From Streptomyces olivaceoviridis (GTDB taxonomy: Bacteria > Actinomycetota > Actinomycetes > Streptomycetales > Streptomycetaceae): a stretch of 64,000 nt of DNA. The first letter of the stretch is position 1, and every line of letters begins with the position of its first letter. This document shows positions 43,977 to 54,973 of the stretch, piece by piece. Made by a program: the position numbers and the translations under genes. Location of the stretch: contig NZ_BMUI01000003.1 of NCBI RefSeq assembly GCF_014650115.1, positions 62,001 to 126,000 on the forward strand, given 5' to 3'. The notes under the pieces were generated by a model. It ran no database searches and had not been told where the DNA came from. It saw only the letters and a program-made list of their open reading frames with translations.

Positions 43977-46413
43977 CGGGTGTGACCGTGCCGTCCGTCA
44001 GTCCGTCGTACATGCCGCGCACGAGCTGTTCCCCGAGCCGGCTCGCGTGCCGGAGCGCCCGCTCGAACTCGTCCAGCGCGCGGAACCGGTCGCCGTAGCG
44101 CCGCTGTTCCTCCAGCGGGAGCCGGGGCAACTGGAGCCGGCGCACGTCCAGCCGGGTCGCCGTGGAGGCGTAGCTGCTGGCCTGCCGGTTGTTGGCCGTA
44201 CCCCGCAGGAACCCGGCGAGGAACCACGGGTCGAGCGCCGTCCGGTCCGGGCGCAGCAGCACGAGGTTGCGCCCCACGACCGCGCCCCCGGTCGCCTCGT
44301 CGATCACGCGCGCCACCGATCCCCCGCCGAGCACCGGTACGACGACATCGCCCGGCTCGGTCAGTACGGCCTCCTCCTCGCTCTCCGGAAGCGTGCCCGA
44401 AGGCGCCGTTCCGGCGAGGACGTCATGGTCGGTGAGCACCGGCACGCGCGCGTGGCCGCCGTTTCCGCCGGTGCGCATCACCAGCGCGCCCCCGCGCGCG
44501 AGTTCGCCGATCGTGGTGAGCGGCCAGCGCGCGGCCGGCGACGGGTCGGCCGGGGGCGGGGTGAGGTCGGCGGTCAGGCGCAGGGTCGCGCCCAGGCGCT
44601 CGCGCACCCGCGTGAGCTGCTCCGCGCCGTCGGCCACGGCGGCCGGCGGCAGATGGCGGGCGGGTGCCAGGTCGACGTCGTCGTCCAGGAGGTCGATGAC
44701 CGGCACGGAACGGGCGAGTCCCGGCCGCTCCGCGAGGTGCCCCGCGCGCGTGAAGGCGCCCCAGGCGTCCGTCACGGCCTCCCGTACCGCCTCCCAGTCC
44801 GGTCCGCCCCGCCCCTCCCCGGCGAACCTCCCGGTGTCCACGAGCAGCACCTCGGGGGTCGCCGGCGCCCGGTCGGGCCGGCGCAGCACCCACAGGTGCA
44901 ACGGGATGTTGTACGGCGGTGCCGCCCCGACCGGCAGCGCGACCACGGCCCGCAGCGCGCCCCGGCGCAGCAGATCGGCGCGGATCCGGCGCCCGGAACG
45001 GCGGGAGGCGGCGGCCGGCGGCATGAGCAGTACGGCGGTGCCGCCGTCGGTCAGCCGGGCCAGCGCGTGCTGCACCCAGGCCAGTTCGGACTCGGTGCGG
45101 GCCGGGAAGCCGTACTCCCAGCGGGGGTCGTAGGCGAGTTCGTCGTGGCCCCAGTTCCGCTCGTTGAACGGCGGATGGCACAGGACCACGTCGGCGCGCA
45201 GCCCGGGGTACGCGTCCGCGCGCAGGGTGTCGCCGGCGGCGGCGCGCACGGTGGCCCGGCTGTGCAGGGCGAGCCGCAACGCGCTGATCGCGGCGAGTTC
45301 GGGGGCGCTGTCCTGGGCGTACAGCTCCTGGTCGGGCCGGGTGGCCACGGCGCGCAGCAGCGCGCCGGTGCCGCAGGCCGGGTCGAGGACGGTGCGGGCC
45401 GGGCCGGCGAGGTCGGCCATGAGACCGGCGAGTTCGGCCGGGGTGAGCGTGTACTGGCGGGGGTTGGCGTCCAGGTGCCGGCCCAGCAGGAACTCGAACG
45501 CCTGCCGCGCCCCCATTTCGGCGGCCAGCTCGGCGGCACCGCGCAGGAGGGGGGCGGAGAGGAGGAGTTGGGGGCCGGTGGGGGTGCGGAGGGCCGGGGT
45601 GGCTTGAGGGGTGGGGGTGGCTCGGGGGGTGGAGGTGGCTGGGGCCGCGTGAACGGGCTGCGCCGTGTGAATAGTTGGCGGGGTGTTCACAGGCGAGGGC
45701 GTCGGTGCGGTGTTCACGGCGGGAGTCGTGAGGGCGGGGTTCACGCGGCCGGCCCGAGCCCCCGGGTTCACACCCCCGGTCAGCGCCTCCGCGTTCACAG
45801 CTCCGGCGTGCGCAGCCTCGTTCATACCCTCGGCGTCGCCACCGGCGTTCACACCCCCCGCGGCATCACCGGCGTTCACACCCCCAGCGCCATCACCTGC
45901 GCTCACACCGCCAGCGTCGGCAGCCGCTTTCACATCAGCGCCCCCAGGCCCCGGCTCCACACCAGCCCACCGTGCCCCACGCCCCGCCCGCCCGGCCGGT
46001 CCGGCCGGTCCGGCCGGTCCGCCGAGCCGCGGGATCAGCACCTGGTCCAGCGCCCCGGACAGGATCGCGGCCAGCCGTGCTTCGGAGCCCGCGCTCGCGT
46101 CGAGCCAGACGGTGGGCCGCTCGTGGATCAGCAGCAGGACACAGCCGGTGTGCACCAGGGCCGGCAGCGGTCCTTCCGGGTGCCCGGCGAGTTGTTGCCA
46201 GACGCGTTCGCGCAGCGGCACCTCGGCGAGTTTCCCCTGCTTGCGCAGCCACGCCTCGACCTCGGCGAGCGCGAAGGACGGGCTGGTCTCGGTGCCGCCC
46301 ACCGGCTTCGGAAAGTCGGCGTGCCGACGGCGCCAGTTGCTGACGGCGGCCCGGCCCACTCCGGCCAGCCGCGCGATACCGGCCGCGGTCACCTCTGTCG
46401 CGTTGTCCTGCAC
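43972..46413 (-). CDS. HTH-methyltransferase-specificity-domain fusion (type I M/S-like)
   Basis: 813 residues. Order: N-terminal helix-turn-helix (TAAGIARLAGVGRAAVSNWRR, about 8-30), a second helix, a Gly/Pro region, ten 9-residue repeats (VNxGxxAGG-like, 161-250), an N6-methyltransferase core (FLLGRHLDANPRQY; motif I LDPACGTGALLRA, 341-353; motif IV CHPPFNE, C412-F416) and a C-terminal HsdS-like TRD (RLQLPRLPLEEQRRYGDRF). Motif IV normally reads NPPF/Y; here the Asn is His. No restriction gene is adjacent. It may have become a regulator; function is unproven. Confidence 0.88.
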   Translation of the reverse strand: MQDNATEVTAAGIARLAGVGRAAVSNWRRRHADFPKPVGGTETSPSFALAEVEAWLRKQGKLAEVPLRERVWQQLAGHPEGPLPALVHTGCVLLLIHERPTVWLDASAGSEARLAAILSGALDQVLIPRLGGPAGPAGPAGRAGRGARWAGVEPGPGGADVKAAADAGGVSAGDGAGGVNAGDAAGGVNAGGDAEGMNEAAHAGAVNAEALTGGVNPGARAGRVNPALTTPAVNTAPTPSPVNTPPTIHTAQPVHAAPATSTPRATPTPQATPALRTPTGPQLLLSAPLLRGAAELAAEMGARQAFEFLLGRHLDANPRQYTLTPAELAGLMADLAGPARTVLDPACGTGALLRAVATRPDQELYAQDSAPELAAISALRLALHSRATVRAAAGDTLRADAYPGLRADVVLCHPPFNERNWGHDELAYDPRWEYGFPARTESELAWVQHALARLTDGGTAVLLMPPAAASRRSGRRIRADLLRRGALRAVVALPVGAAPPYNIPLHLWVLRRPDRAPATPEVLLVDTGRFAGEGRGGPDWEAVREAVTDAWGAFTRAGHLAERPGLARSVPVIDLLDDDVDLAPARHLPPAAVADGAEQLTRVRERLGATLRLTADLTPPPADPSPAARWPLTTIGELARGGALVMRTGGNGGHARVPVLTDHDVLAGTAPSGTLPESEEEAVLTEPGDVVVPVLGGGSVARVIDEATGGAVVGRNLVLLRPDRTALDPWFLAGFLRGTANNRQASSYASTATRLDVRRLQLPRLPLEEQRRYGDRFRALDEFERALRHASRLGEQLVRGMYDGLTDGTVTPD
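45664..45933 (-). repeat. Ten exact-period 27-bp repeats inside the HTH-methyltransferase gene
   Basis: GTTCAC-like hexamers (plus strand) fall at 45685, 45712, 45739, 45766, 45793, 45820 (GTTCAT), 45847, 45874, 45901 (GCTCAC) and 45928 (TTTCAC), each 27 bp apart. They encode nine-residue protein repeats VNxGxxAGG. Confidence 0.95.
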
Positions 46414-46500
46414 CGGCCCCGCTCCCCTCGTCCCATGTGAGCACCGAGCATACCGACGTACACAAGATCCGGGAGTTCACGGCGTGTACTCCCATCTACG

Positions 46501-46526
46501 TGTGAACCGTGTTGACTCGGTTCACA
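46501..46526. promoter_or_regulatory. Operator-like palindrome between HTH-methyltransferase and secreted gene
   Basis: TGTGAACC-N10-GGTTCACA is an 8-bp perfect inverted repeat; an extra GTTCAC lies at 46475-46480 and a GGGAGT / ACTCCC repeat at 46471-46493. The site is 88 nt from the methyltransferase start and 76 nt from the divergent gene. It shares the core with the 27-bp repeats. Confidence 0.55.
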
Positions 46527-46601
46527 AGCTCTGCTGTTATTGACCCAGCGAACAAGCGGTCGCCGGAGGGGGAGGCCGCAGTATGTGGGGAGGGCTTCGC
46601 C

Positions 46602-47318
46602 ATGGGTATGAAGGCCAAGGTCGCGCTCGGTGCCGTCGTGGGGATCGTCGTCATCGGCGCCGTGTCCGCCAACGCCGGCAGCGACGGCAAGGACGGCGGT
46701 TCCGGCGGTGGCGACAAGGGGTCCTCGGCGTCGGCCGAGCACAAGTCCGGCGGCGCGAAGGACTCGGGGGGTGCCGAGAAGTCCGACGCGGTGAAGTCCG
46801 ACGCGAAGTCCGAGGAGAAGAAGGCCGCCTTCGGGGGCGACGGCGAGTACCAGGTCGGTACCGACGTGAAGCCGGGGACGTACCGCACGACCGGCAACGA
46901 CGACGGCATGTGCTACTGGGAGCGCGCCAAGGACGCCTCCGGCGAACTCGACTCCCTGCTCGCCAACGACAATGTCAGCGGCACGAGTTACGTGACCATC
47001 AAGTCCACCGACAAGCTGTTCAAGTCCAGCGGTTGCGCGGACTGGGAGGCCGTGGACCCGAAGGCGAAGGGCACGCCCGCCTCCTCGATGGACGGCGACG
47101 GGGGCATGTTCAAGGTCGGTACGGACATCGCGCCGGGCACCTACAGGTCGACCGGCAACGCCGACGACTCCTGCTACTGGGAGCGTACGAAGGACGCCGG
47201 CCACGGGCTGGACTCGATCATCGCCAACAACAACGTCACCGGTACGGCCGTCGTCACCATCAGCCCGTCGGACGCCTACTTCAAGACGAACGACTGCGGC
47301 ACCTGGAAGAAGGCCTGA
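46602..47318 (+). CDS. Membrane-linked protein with two tandem secreted domains
   Basis: 238 residues from ATG 46602 (GGGGAGGG upstream). Signal peptide or anchor (VALGAVVGIVVIGAVSANAG), a low-complexity Gly/Ser/Asp/Lys linker, then two tandem domains of about 68 residues, YQVGTDVKPGTYRTTG / FKVGTDIAPGTYRSTG, each with a CYWERAKD-type block and a closing Cys-Trp (GCADWE / DCGTWK). This reads as an extracytoplasmic tandem-domain protein. Function is unknown. Confidence 0.82.
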   Translation: MGMKAKVALGAVVGIVVIGAVSANAGSDGKDGGSGGGDKGSSASAEHKSGGAKDSGGAEKSDAVKSDAKSEEKKAAFGGDGEYQVGTDVKPGTYRTTGNDDGMCYWERAKDASGELDSLLANDNVSGTSYVTIKSTDKLFKSSGCADWEAVDPKAKGTPASSMDGDGGMFKVGTDIAPGTYRSTGNADDSCYWERTKDAGHGLDSIIANNNVTGTAVVTISPSDAYFKTNDCGTWKKA

Positions 47319-47434
47319 CCCGTCCGCTCACCCCGGCGCGGGCCACGACACCCGCGCCGGTCCCGCACCACCACACTCCACGGAGCCCCCGCGGCTCCCC
47401 GCTCACCGCCCACTCCTCTCAGCAAGGAACCGTC

Positions 47435-48187
47435 ATGCGTCGTACCGCACTCGCCGCCCTCTGTCTCGCCGCCGCGGCCACGGCGGGACTCACCACCGGC
47501 TGCCGGCCGGGGCAGGACTCGGCGGACAGCAAGCCGAAGGGCCCGTTCGCCGGGCTGAGCGGCGGCCAGATCGCCGAGCGCGCGCTGAAGGCCACCACCG
47601 ATGCCACCTCCGTACGGCTCAAGGGCCGGGTCACCGACGACGAGAGCAAGGGCGTCATCGACATCGACATGGCGATCAACCACGCCGGCGAGTGCGCCGG
47701 CACGATGAGCATGGACGGCGAGGGCAAGGCCGACCTGATCAAGACGGGCAGCACCGTCTACATGAAGTACGACGAGGCGTTCCTGCGCGCCCAGAGCAAG
47801 GGCGAGTCCAAGGAGGACACGCAGGCGGCCGTGGACATGCTGGCCGGGAAGTGGACCAAGATGGCCGTGAAGGGCCAGGACGCCAAGGACATCGCGAGCT
47901 TCTGCGACCTGGACTCGGTCCTCGGCGACCTGAGCGACGGCGGCACGGCGGGCACCGCCCGCGGCAGGACCACGCGGGTCGACGGCACGCCCGCGATCAC
48001 CCTGCAGGAGAAGGACGGCAAGGAGCGCTACACGGCGTACGTGGCGACCGAGGGCAAGCCGTACCTGCTGCGGGTCGACAGCGTGTCCGGCGGGAAGGAG
48101 CCGGAGCACCTGTCGTTCGTCGACTACGGCAAGCCGGTGCCCGCGCACAAGCCCGCGGGCGAGATCGTCGACCTGGACGCGCTGTGA
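47435..48187 (+). CDS. LolA/LppX-like lipoprotein
   Basis: 250 residues. Type II signal LTTGC (about residues 19-23). The mature region AERALKATTDATSVRLKGRV, DIDMAINHAGECAGTMSM, TVYMKYDEAFL and RVDSVSGGKEPEHLSFVDYG matches the LolA/LppX/LprG half-barrel lipoprotein pattern, thought to carry lipids or glycolipids. ATG 47435 with AAGGAA upstream. It is in the same orientation as the preceding secreted gene. Confidence 0.82.
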   Translation: MRRTALAALCLAAAATAGLTTGCRPGQDSADSKPKGPFAGLSGGQIAERALKATTDATSVRLKGRVTDDESKGVIDIDMAINHAGECAGTMSMDGEGKADLIKTGSTVYMKYDEAFLRAQSKGESKEDTQAAVDMLAGKWTKMAVKGQDAKDIASFCDLDSVLGDLSDGGTAGTARGRTTRVDGTPAITLQEKDGKERYTAYVATEGKPYLLRVDSVSGGKEPEHLSFVDYGKPVPAHKPAGEIVDLDAL

Positions 48188-48236
48188 CAGTCGAACGCGC
48201 GGGAACAGCCGGTGCCGGGAAGGGCCTGGCGCGGCG

Positions 48237-48989
48237 TCACAACGGGTGCCGCATCCACACGTTGGGCTCGGTGTAGACGGCGTAGCCGTGCTCCGGTGCG
48301 CAGCGGACCGGGACCAGCGCGCCGGGCACCTCGACGTCGCCCGCCGTGTCGAAGGGCAGCCCGGTCCAGCGGCGCCACTCCTCCAGCGAGCCGGTCACGG
48401 TCATGGAGGCCGGGGCGATGGAGTCGATGGTGGCGCCGGCCCGGGCGTGCACGCGCAGCCAGGGGTCCTCGGGCAGCCCGTCGGGGCGGGCCCGGTGGGC
48501 GTACGCGGCGAGCGGGGTGTGCGGCTCGCGGTGCTTGGCGTTGGGGCGGACGGGGGCGACGACCTCGCGGAAGCCGCGGGCACGGGCGTTGTCGCGCATC
48601 GCCGAGACCATGACGGACGACAGGCCCCGGCCCTGGGCGTGCGGGGCGATGGTGACCGCGATGGCGCTGACGGTGTCCGGGCGGGTGCCGTGGCGCAGGT
48701 CGGCGAAGGCCCACACCAGGACCTGGTCCCAGCCCCGGGCCGGCAGGGTGCGCCGGCCGTCCAGGTCGAGGGCGAACGGCACGCTGTAGGCGTGGGCGAC
48801 GACCTGGCCGTCCGCGTCCTCGGCGAACAGGGTGTACTCCGGCAGTTCGGTGGGAATGCGGCCGTAGTGGGCGTTGCCCACGAGGTCGTGGGTGACGAAC
48901 TCGGGCCAGGTGTCGGTCATGCCGAGCACCGCCGGGAGCCGGTCGGGCCGCTCGGCGAGGCTGCTCACCATGATGTCCATGACGGTCAC
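48237..48989 (-). CDS. GNAT-family acetyltransferase
   Basis: About 250 residues. The acetyl-CoA motif A is visible in AIAVTIAPHAQGRGLSSVMVSAM, with upstream strands (YTLFAEDADGQVVAHAYSVPF) and C-terminal NVWMRHPL. Start is uncertain: GTG 48989 has GGGGAGG 11 nt upstream; ATG 48980 is also possible. It is convergent with the LolA-like gene. Substrate unknown. Confidence 0.85.
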   Translation of the reverse strand: MTVMDIMVSSLAERPDRLPAVLGMTDTWPEFVTHDLVGNAHYGRIPTELPEYTLFAEDADGQVVAHAYSVPFALDLDGRRTLPARGWDQVLVWAFADLRHGTRPDTVSAIAVTIAPHAQGRGLSSVMVSAMRDNARARGFREVVAPVRPNAKHREPHTPLAAYAHRARPDGLPEDPWLRVHARAGATIDSIAPASMTVTGSLEEWRRWTGLPFDTAGDVEVPGALVPVRCAPEHGYAVYTEPNVWMRHPL

Positions 48990-49066
48990 GGTAGGCGGTG
49001 CCTCCCCGGGCGGGACAGCGATGTGGCGGGCGGTCGGGACGGCGACGCGGCCGGCGCCCGTACGGG

Positions 49067-49783
49067 TCACCGGGCCCGGAACCGCTCGGGCGCCTTGGTG
49101 GGGTTGCCGCCGGCGGGGAGCTTCTGGTCCGGGCAGCCGGCGAGGACCTTCTTCATGGCGGTCCGCTCGGCGGCGGTGACCCACAGCCCGTACTTCTTCT
49201 TGACCGCGACCTGGGCGGCGACATAGGCGCACCGGTAGGACGTGTCGGGCGGCAGCCAGGTGGCCGCGTCGCCGTCGCCCTTGCCGCGGTTGGTGCTCGC
49301 GTCGACCGCGAGGAGGTTCAGGGGGTCGTTGGCCAGCGCTATGCGCTTGCTGGGGTCCCAGTACTTGGCGCCCTTCTGCCAGGCGTCGGAGAGGGCGACG
49401 ATGTGGTCGATGTCGACCTGGCTGCGACCGCGCCGGTAGGTGATGTCCTTGCCGGAGTAGGGGTCGGGGTCCAGCAGGCCGTAGGAGACCTTGCATCTGC
49501 CGCCGGTGAAGCGCACCTGCTTCAGGTCGCGTTTGAGGATGTCGTCGCGGGTGTCGCAGGAGTTCGAGTCGGTGTCCGCCCAGGCGGCGCCGAACCGCTC
49601 CCGGGAGTAACCGGTCTTCGGTGCGCGCCCCTTGACGGTCAGCGAGTCGGCGGCGGCCAGGGCCGCGCCCCCGCCCCCGCCTTTCGCGGGCCCGGAGGCC
49701 CCCCCGGTCTGCTCGGCCGTGCAGCCGGTCACGGCGACCAGCACCGCCACGGCGATGGCCGCTCCGCCCTTCGGACGCGTCAC
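49067..49783 (-). CDS. Secreted HNH nuclease-like (DUF1524) lipoprotein
   Basis: 238 residues from GTG 49783. Lipobox AVLVAVTGC and a Gly-rich linker lead to a DUF1524/HNH module: DIDHIVALSDAWQKGA, IALANDPLNLLAV and WLPPDTSYRC with His-Asn-Lys residues. Four other cysteines suggest disulfides. Homologues are secreted nucleases of Streptomyces. The gene is 77 nt from the GNAT gene. Confidence 0.88.
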   Translation of the reverse strand: MTRPKGGAAIAVAVLVAVTGCTAEQTGGASGPAKGGGGGAALAAADSLTVKGRAPKTGYSRERFGAAWADTDSNSCDTRDDILKRDLKQVRFTGGRCKVSYGLLDPDPYSGKDITYRRGRSQVDIDHIVALSDAWQKGAKYWDPSKRIALANDPLNLLAVDASTNRGKGDGDAATWLPPDTSYRCAYVAAQVAVKKKYGLWVTAAERTAMKKVLAGCPDQKLPAGGNPTKAPERFRAR

Positions 49784-49966
49784 AGTGCGTCTCCCTCACT
49801 CACCCTGGCCCGCCCCGCGGACGCGGGCGGATCGTTCCGCTCACCACCGTAACTTCCCTCCACGGCCCATCAGATGCGCGCGCGAAGGGGCCGCCAGGAA
49901 GCAAACCGGGCGCGAGTCGGAGAAGATGACGGGCCGTTGCCGTCCACGCGCGCCCCCCGGCCGGGC

Positions 49967-49999
49967 TTGACCTTGTCACTGGCGGCAGGGTCCGACGAT
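49967..49999 (+). promoter_or_regulatory. MerR-type promoter before the SDR gene
   Basis: TTGACC (49967-49972), 21-nt spacer, GACGAT (49994-49999), with an inverted repeat (GACCT / AGGGTC, one extra base) between them. Long-spaced promoters with dyads are typical of MerR regulation. The ATG is 6 nt after the -10, so the mRNA may be leaderless. Confidence 0.5.
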
Positions 50000-50005
50000 C
50001 CTCGC

Positions 50006-50767
50006 ATGACCGAGAACAGCCGCCCCCAAGGCCCCCGTACCGTCCTCGTGACCGGCGCCGGCACCGGCATCGGCCGCGCCACCGCGCGCGCGTTCGCCGC
50101 CGAGGGCGCCCGGGTCGTCGCCGTGGGCCGCCGGGCCGCGCCCCTGGCCGAGACCGCCGAGGGGCACCCCGGGATCACGCCCCTGTCCGCCGACCTGACC
50201 GCCGAGGACGGGCCGGAGACCGTCGTACGGGCCACGCTGGAGCGGTACGGCCGGATCGACGTGCTCGTCAACAACGCGGCCGTCGTCACCGCCGACTCCC
50301 TGCGCGGCTACACGCGCGCGTCGGTACGGCCGCTGCTGGAGACCAATCTCCTCGCGCCCGTGCTGCTCACCCAGGCGGCGCTGCCCGCGCTGACCGGGAG
50401 CCGGGGTGTCGTGGTGAACGTGACCACCTCCGTGGGCCAGCGCGCCTGGCCCGGCAACTCCCTGTACGCGGCGGGCAAGGCGGCGCTGGAGACGCTGACC
50501 CGCAGCTGGGCGGTGGAACTGGCGCCGCACGGCGTCCGGGTGGTCGCCGTGGCGCCGGGCGCGATCGAGACCCCGGTCGCCGACCACGCCGGTTTCACCC
50601 CCGAGCAGCGCGCCGCCCTGCGCAGGTGGCAGCTCGACCACACCCCGCTCGGCCGGATCGGCCGCCCCGAGGAGGTCGCCTGGGCCATCACCCGGCTCGC
50701 CTCCCCCGGGGCGTCGTTCGTGACGGGCGTGGTGCTGCCGGTGGACGGCGGCGCGGTGGTCGCCTGA
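50006..50767 (+). CDS. Short-chain dehydrogenase/reductase
   Basis: 253 residues. Cofactor motif LVTGAGTGIGRATA, LVNNAAVV, NVTTSVG (Ser equivalent) and SLYAAGKAALETL (YxxxK); the VVAVGRRAA segment suggests NADP(H). The C-terminal VLPVDGGAVVA is a hallmark of FabG-like SDRs. It is convergent with the MerR gene. Substrate unknown. Confidence 0.9.
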   Translation: MTENSRPQGPRTVLVTGAGTGIGRATARAFAAEGARVVAVGRRAAPLAETAEGHPGITPLSADLTAEDGPETVVRATLERYGRIDVLVNNAAVVTADSLRGYTRASVRPLLETNLLAPVLLTQAALPALTGSRGVVVNVTTSVGQRAWPGNSLYAAGKAALETLTRSWAVELAPHGVRVVAVAPGAIETPVADHAGFTPEQRAALRRWQLDHTPLGRIGRPEEVAWAITRLASPGASFVTGVVLPVDGGAVVA

Positions 50768-50777
50768 CCCGGTTCGT

Positions 50778-50821
50778 GTGCTCACCCGGACCGGTCCGCG
50801 TGCTCGCCCGGACCGGTCCGC
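50778..50821. repeat. Two 22-bp direct repeats, each holding a 12-bp palindrome
   Basis: GTGCTCACCCGGACCGGTCC.. (50778-50799) and GTGCTCGCCCGG.. (50800-50821); each contains CGGACCGGTCCG. The region joins the convergent SDR and MerR genes and may act as a terminator. Confidence 0.8.
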
Positions 50822-51181
50822 TCAGGGCACCGCGTCGCCCGCCTCCCGCAACGCCGCCGCCAGTCGTTGCCGGACCGCCGTCTGGGCGGAGATGCGCGCG
50901 TCGAGTACGGCCAGCCGGTCCCGGGCGACCTTCAGTGCCCTGGCGGAGGCCGGGCCGGCGGTGACGTCGCCGTCCAGGCAGGGCAGGAACGCCCGTACGT
51001 CGTCCAGGGTGAGGCCCGCCTCCAGCAGCCGGCGGATGTTGCGGACCCGGACGGCCGTACCGGTGTCGTACGCGCGGTAGCCGTTGGCGGTGCGCGCGGA
51101 GGTGATCAGGCCCTGCTGCTCGTAGTGGCGCAGGGCGCGCGGTGTCGTACCGGTCGCCTCGGCCAGCTCACCGATCCGCAC
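50822..51181 (-). CDS. MerR-family regulator
   Basis: 119 residues, GTG start. Winged helix MRIGELAEATGTTPRALRHYEQQGL and GYRAYDTGTAVRVRNIRRLLEAGLTLDDV, then the dimerisation helix (ARALKVARDRLAVLDARISA). No clear metal-cysteine pattern, so a drug- or oxidant-sensing member is likelier. It follows mfd on the same strand by 28 nt and is convergent with the SDR, whose promoter has MerR-like spacing. Confidence 0.9.
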   Translation of the reverse strand: MRIGELAEATGTTPRALRHYEQQGLITSARTANGYRAYDTGTAVRVRNIRRLLEAGLTLDDVRAFLPCLDGDVTAGPASARALKVARDRLAVLDARISAQTAVRQRLAAALREAGDAVP

Positions 51182-51209
51182 GCGCGCCCCCGCCCCCGTA
51201 CACCGGCCG

Positions 51210-54740
<3,531 letters not shown>

Positions 54741-54973
54741 GGAGGGGCTTTCCGTCCAGGGGGTCGGCAACACGAAGGGCCCGACTCGTGTGACGGGCCG
54801 GGGCTGTCCAGCGTACGACGGCGCGGGCGGCGGTGCGGGGGGCTGTGGACAACCCCGGGCGGCCGGACAGCGCGAACCCGGTGCGGGAAGTCCCTCAGGA
54901 CTCCCCGCACCGGGTCCACCCGCCGCACCCCCCGTGTGCGGCGGCCGTCGGCCCAGCCCGCGCGGCCGGCCCG

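Noticed and set aside
45664..45933. 27-bp repeats as a CRISPR array
   Set aside because: There are no unique spacers, the repeats are inside a coding frame and no cas genes are present.
43972..46413. Active type I restriction-modification system
   Set aside because: No HsdR-like gene is adjacent and the methyltransferase motif IV is altered.
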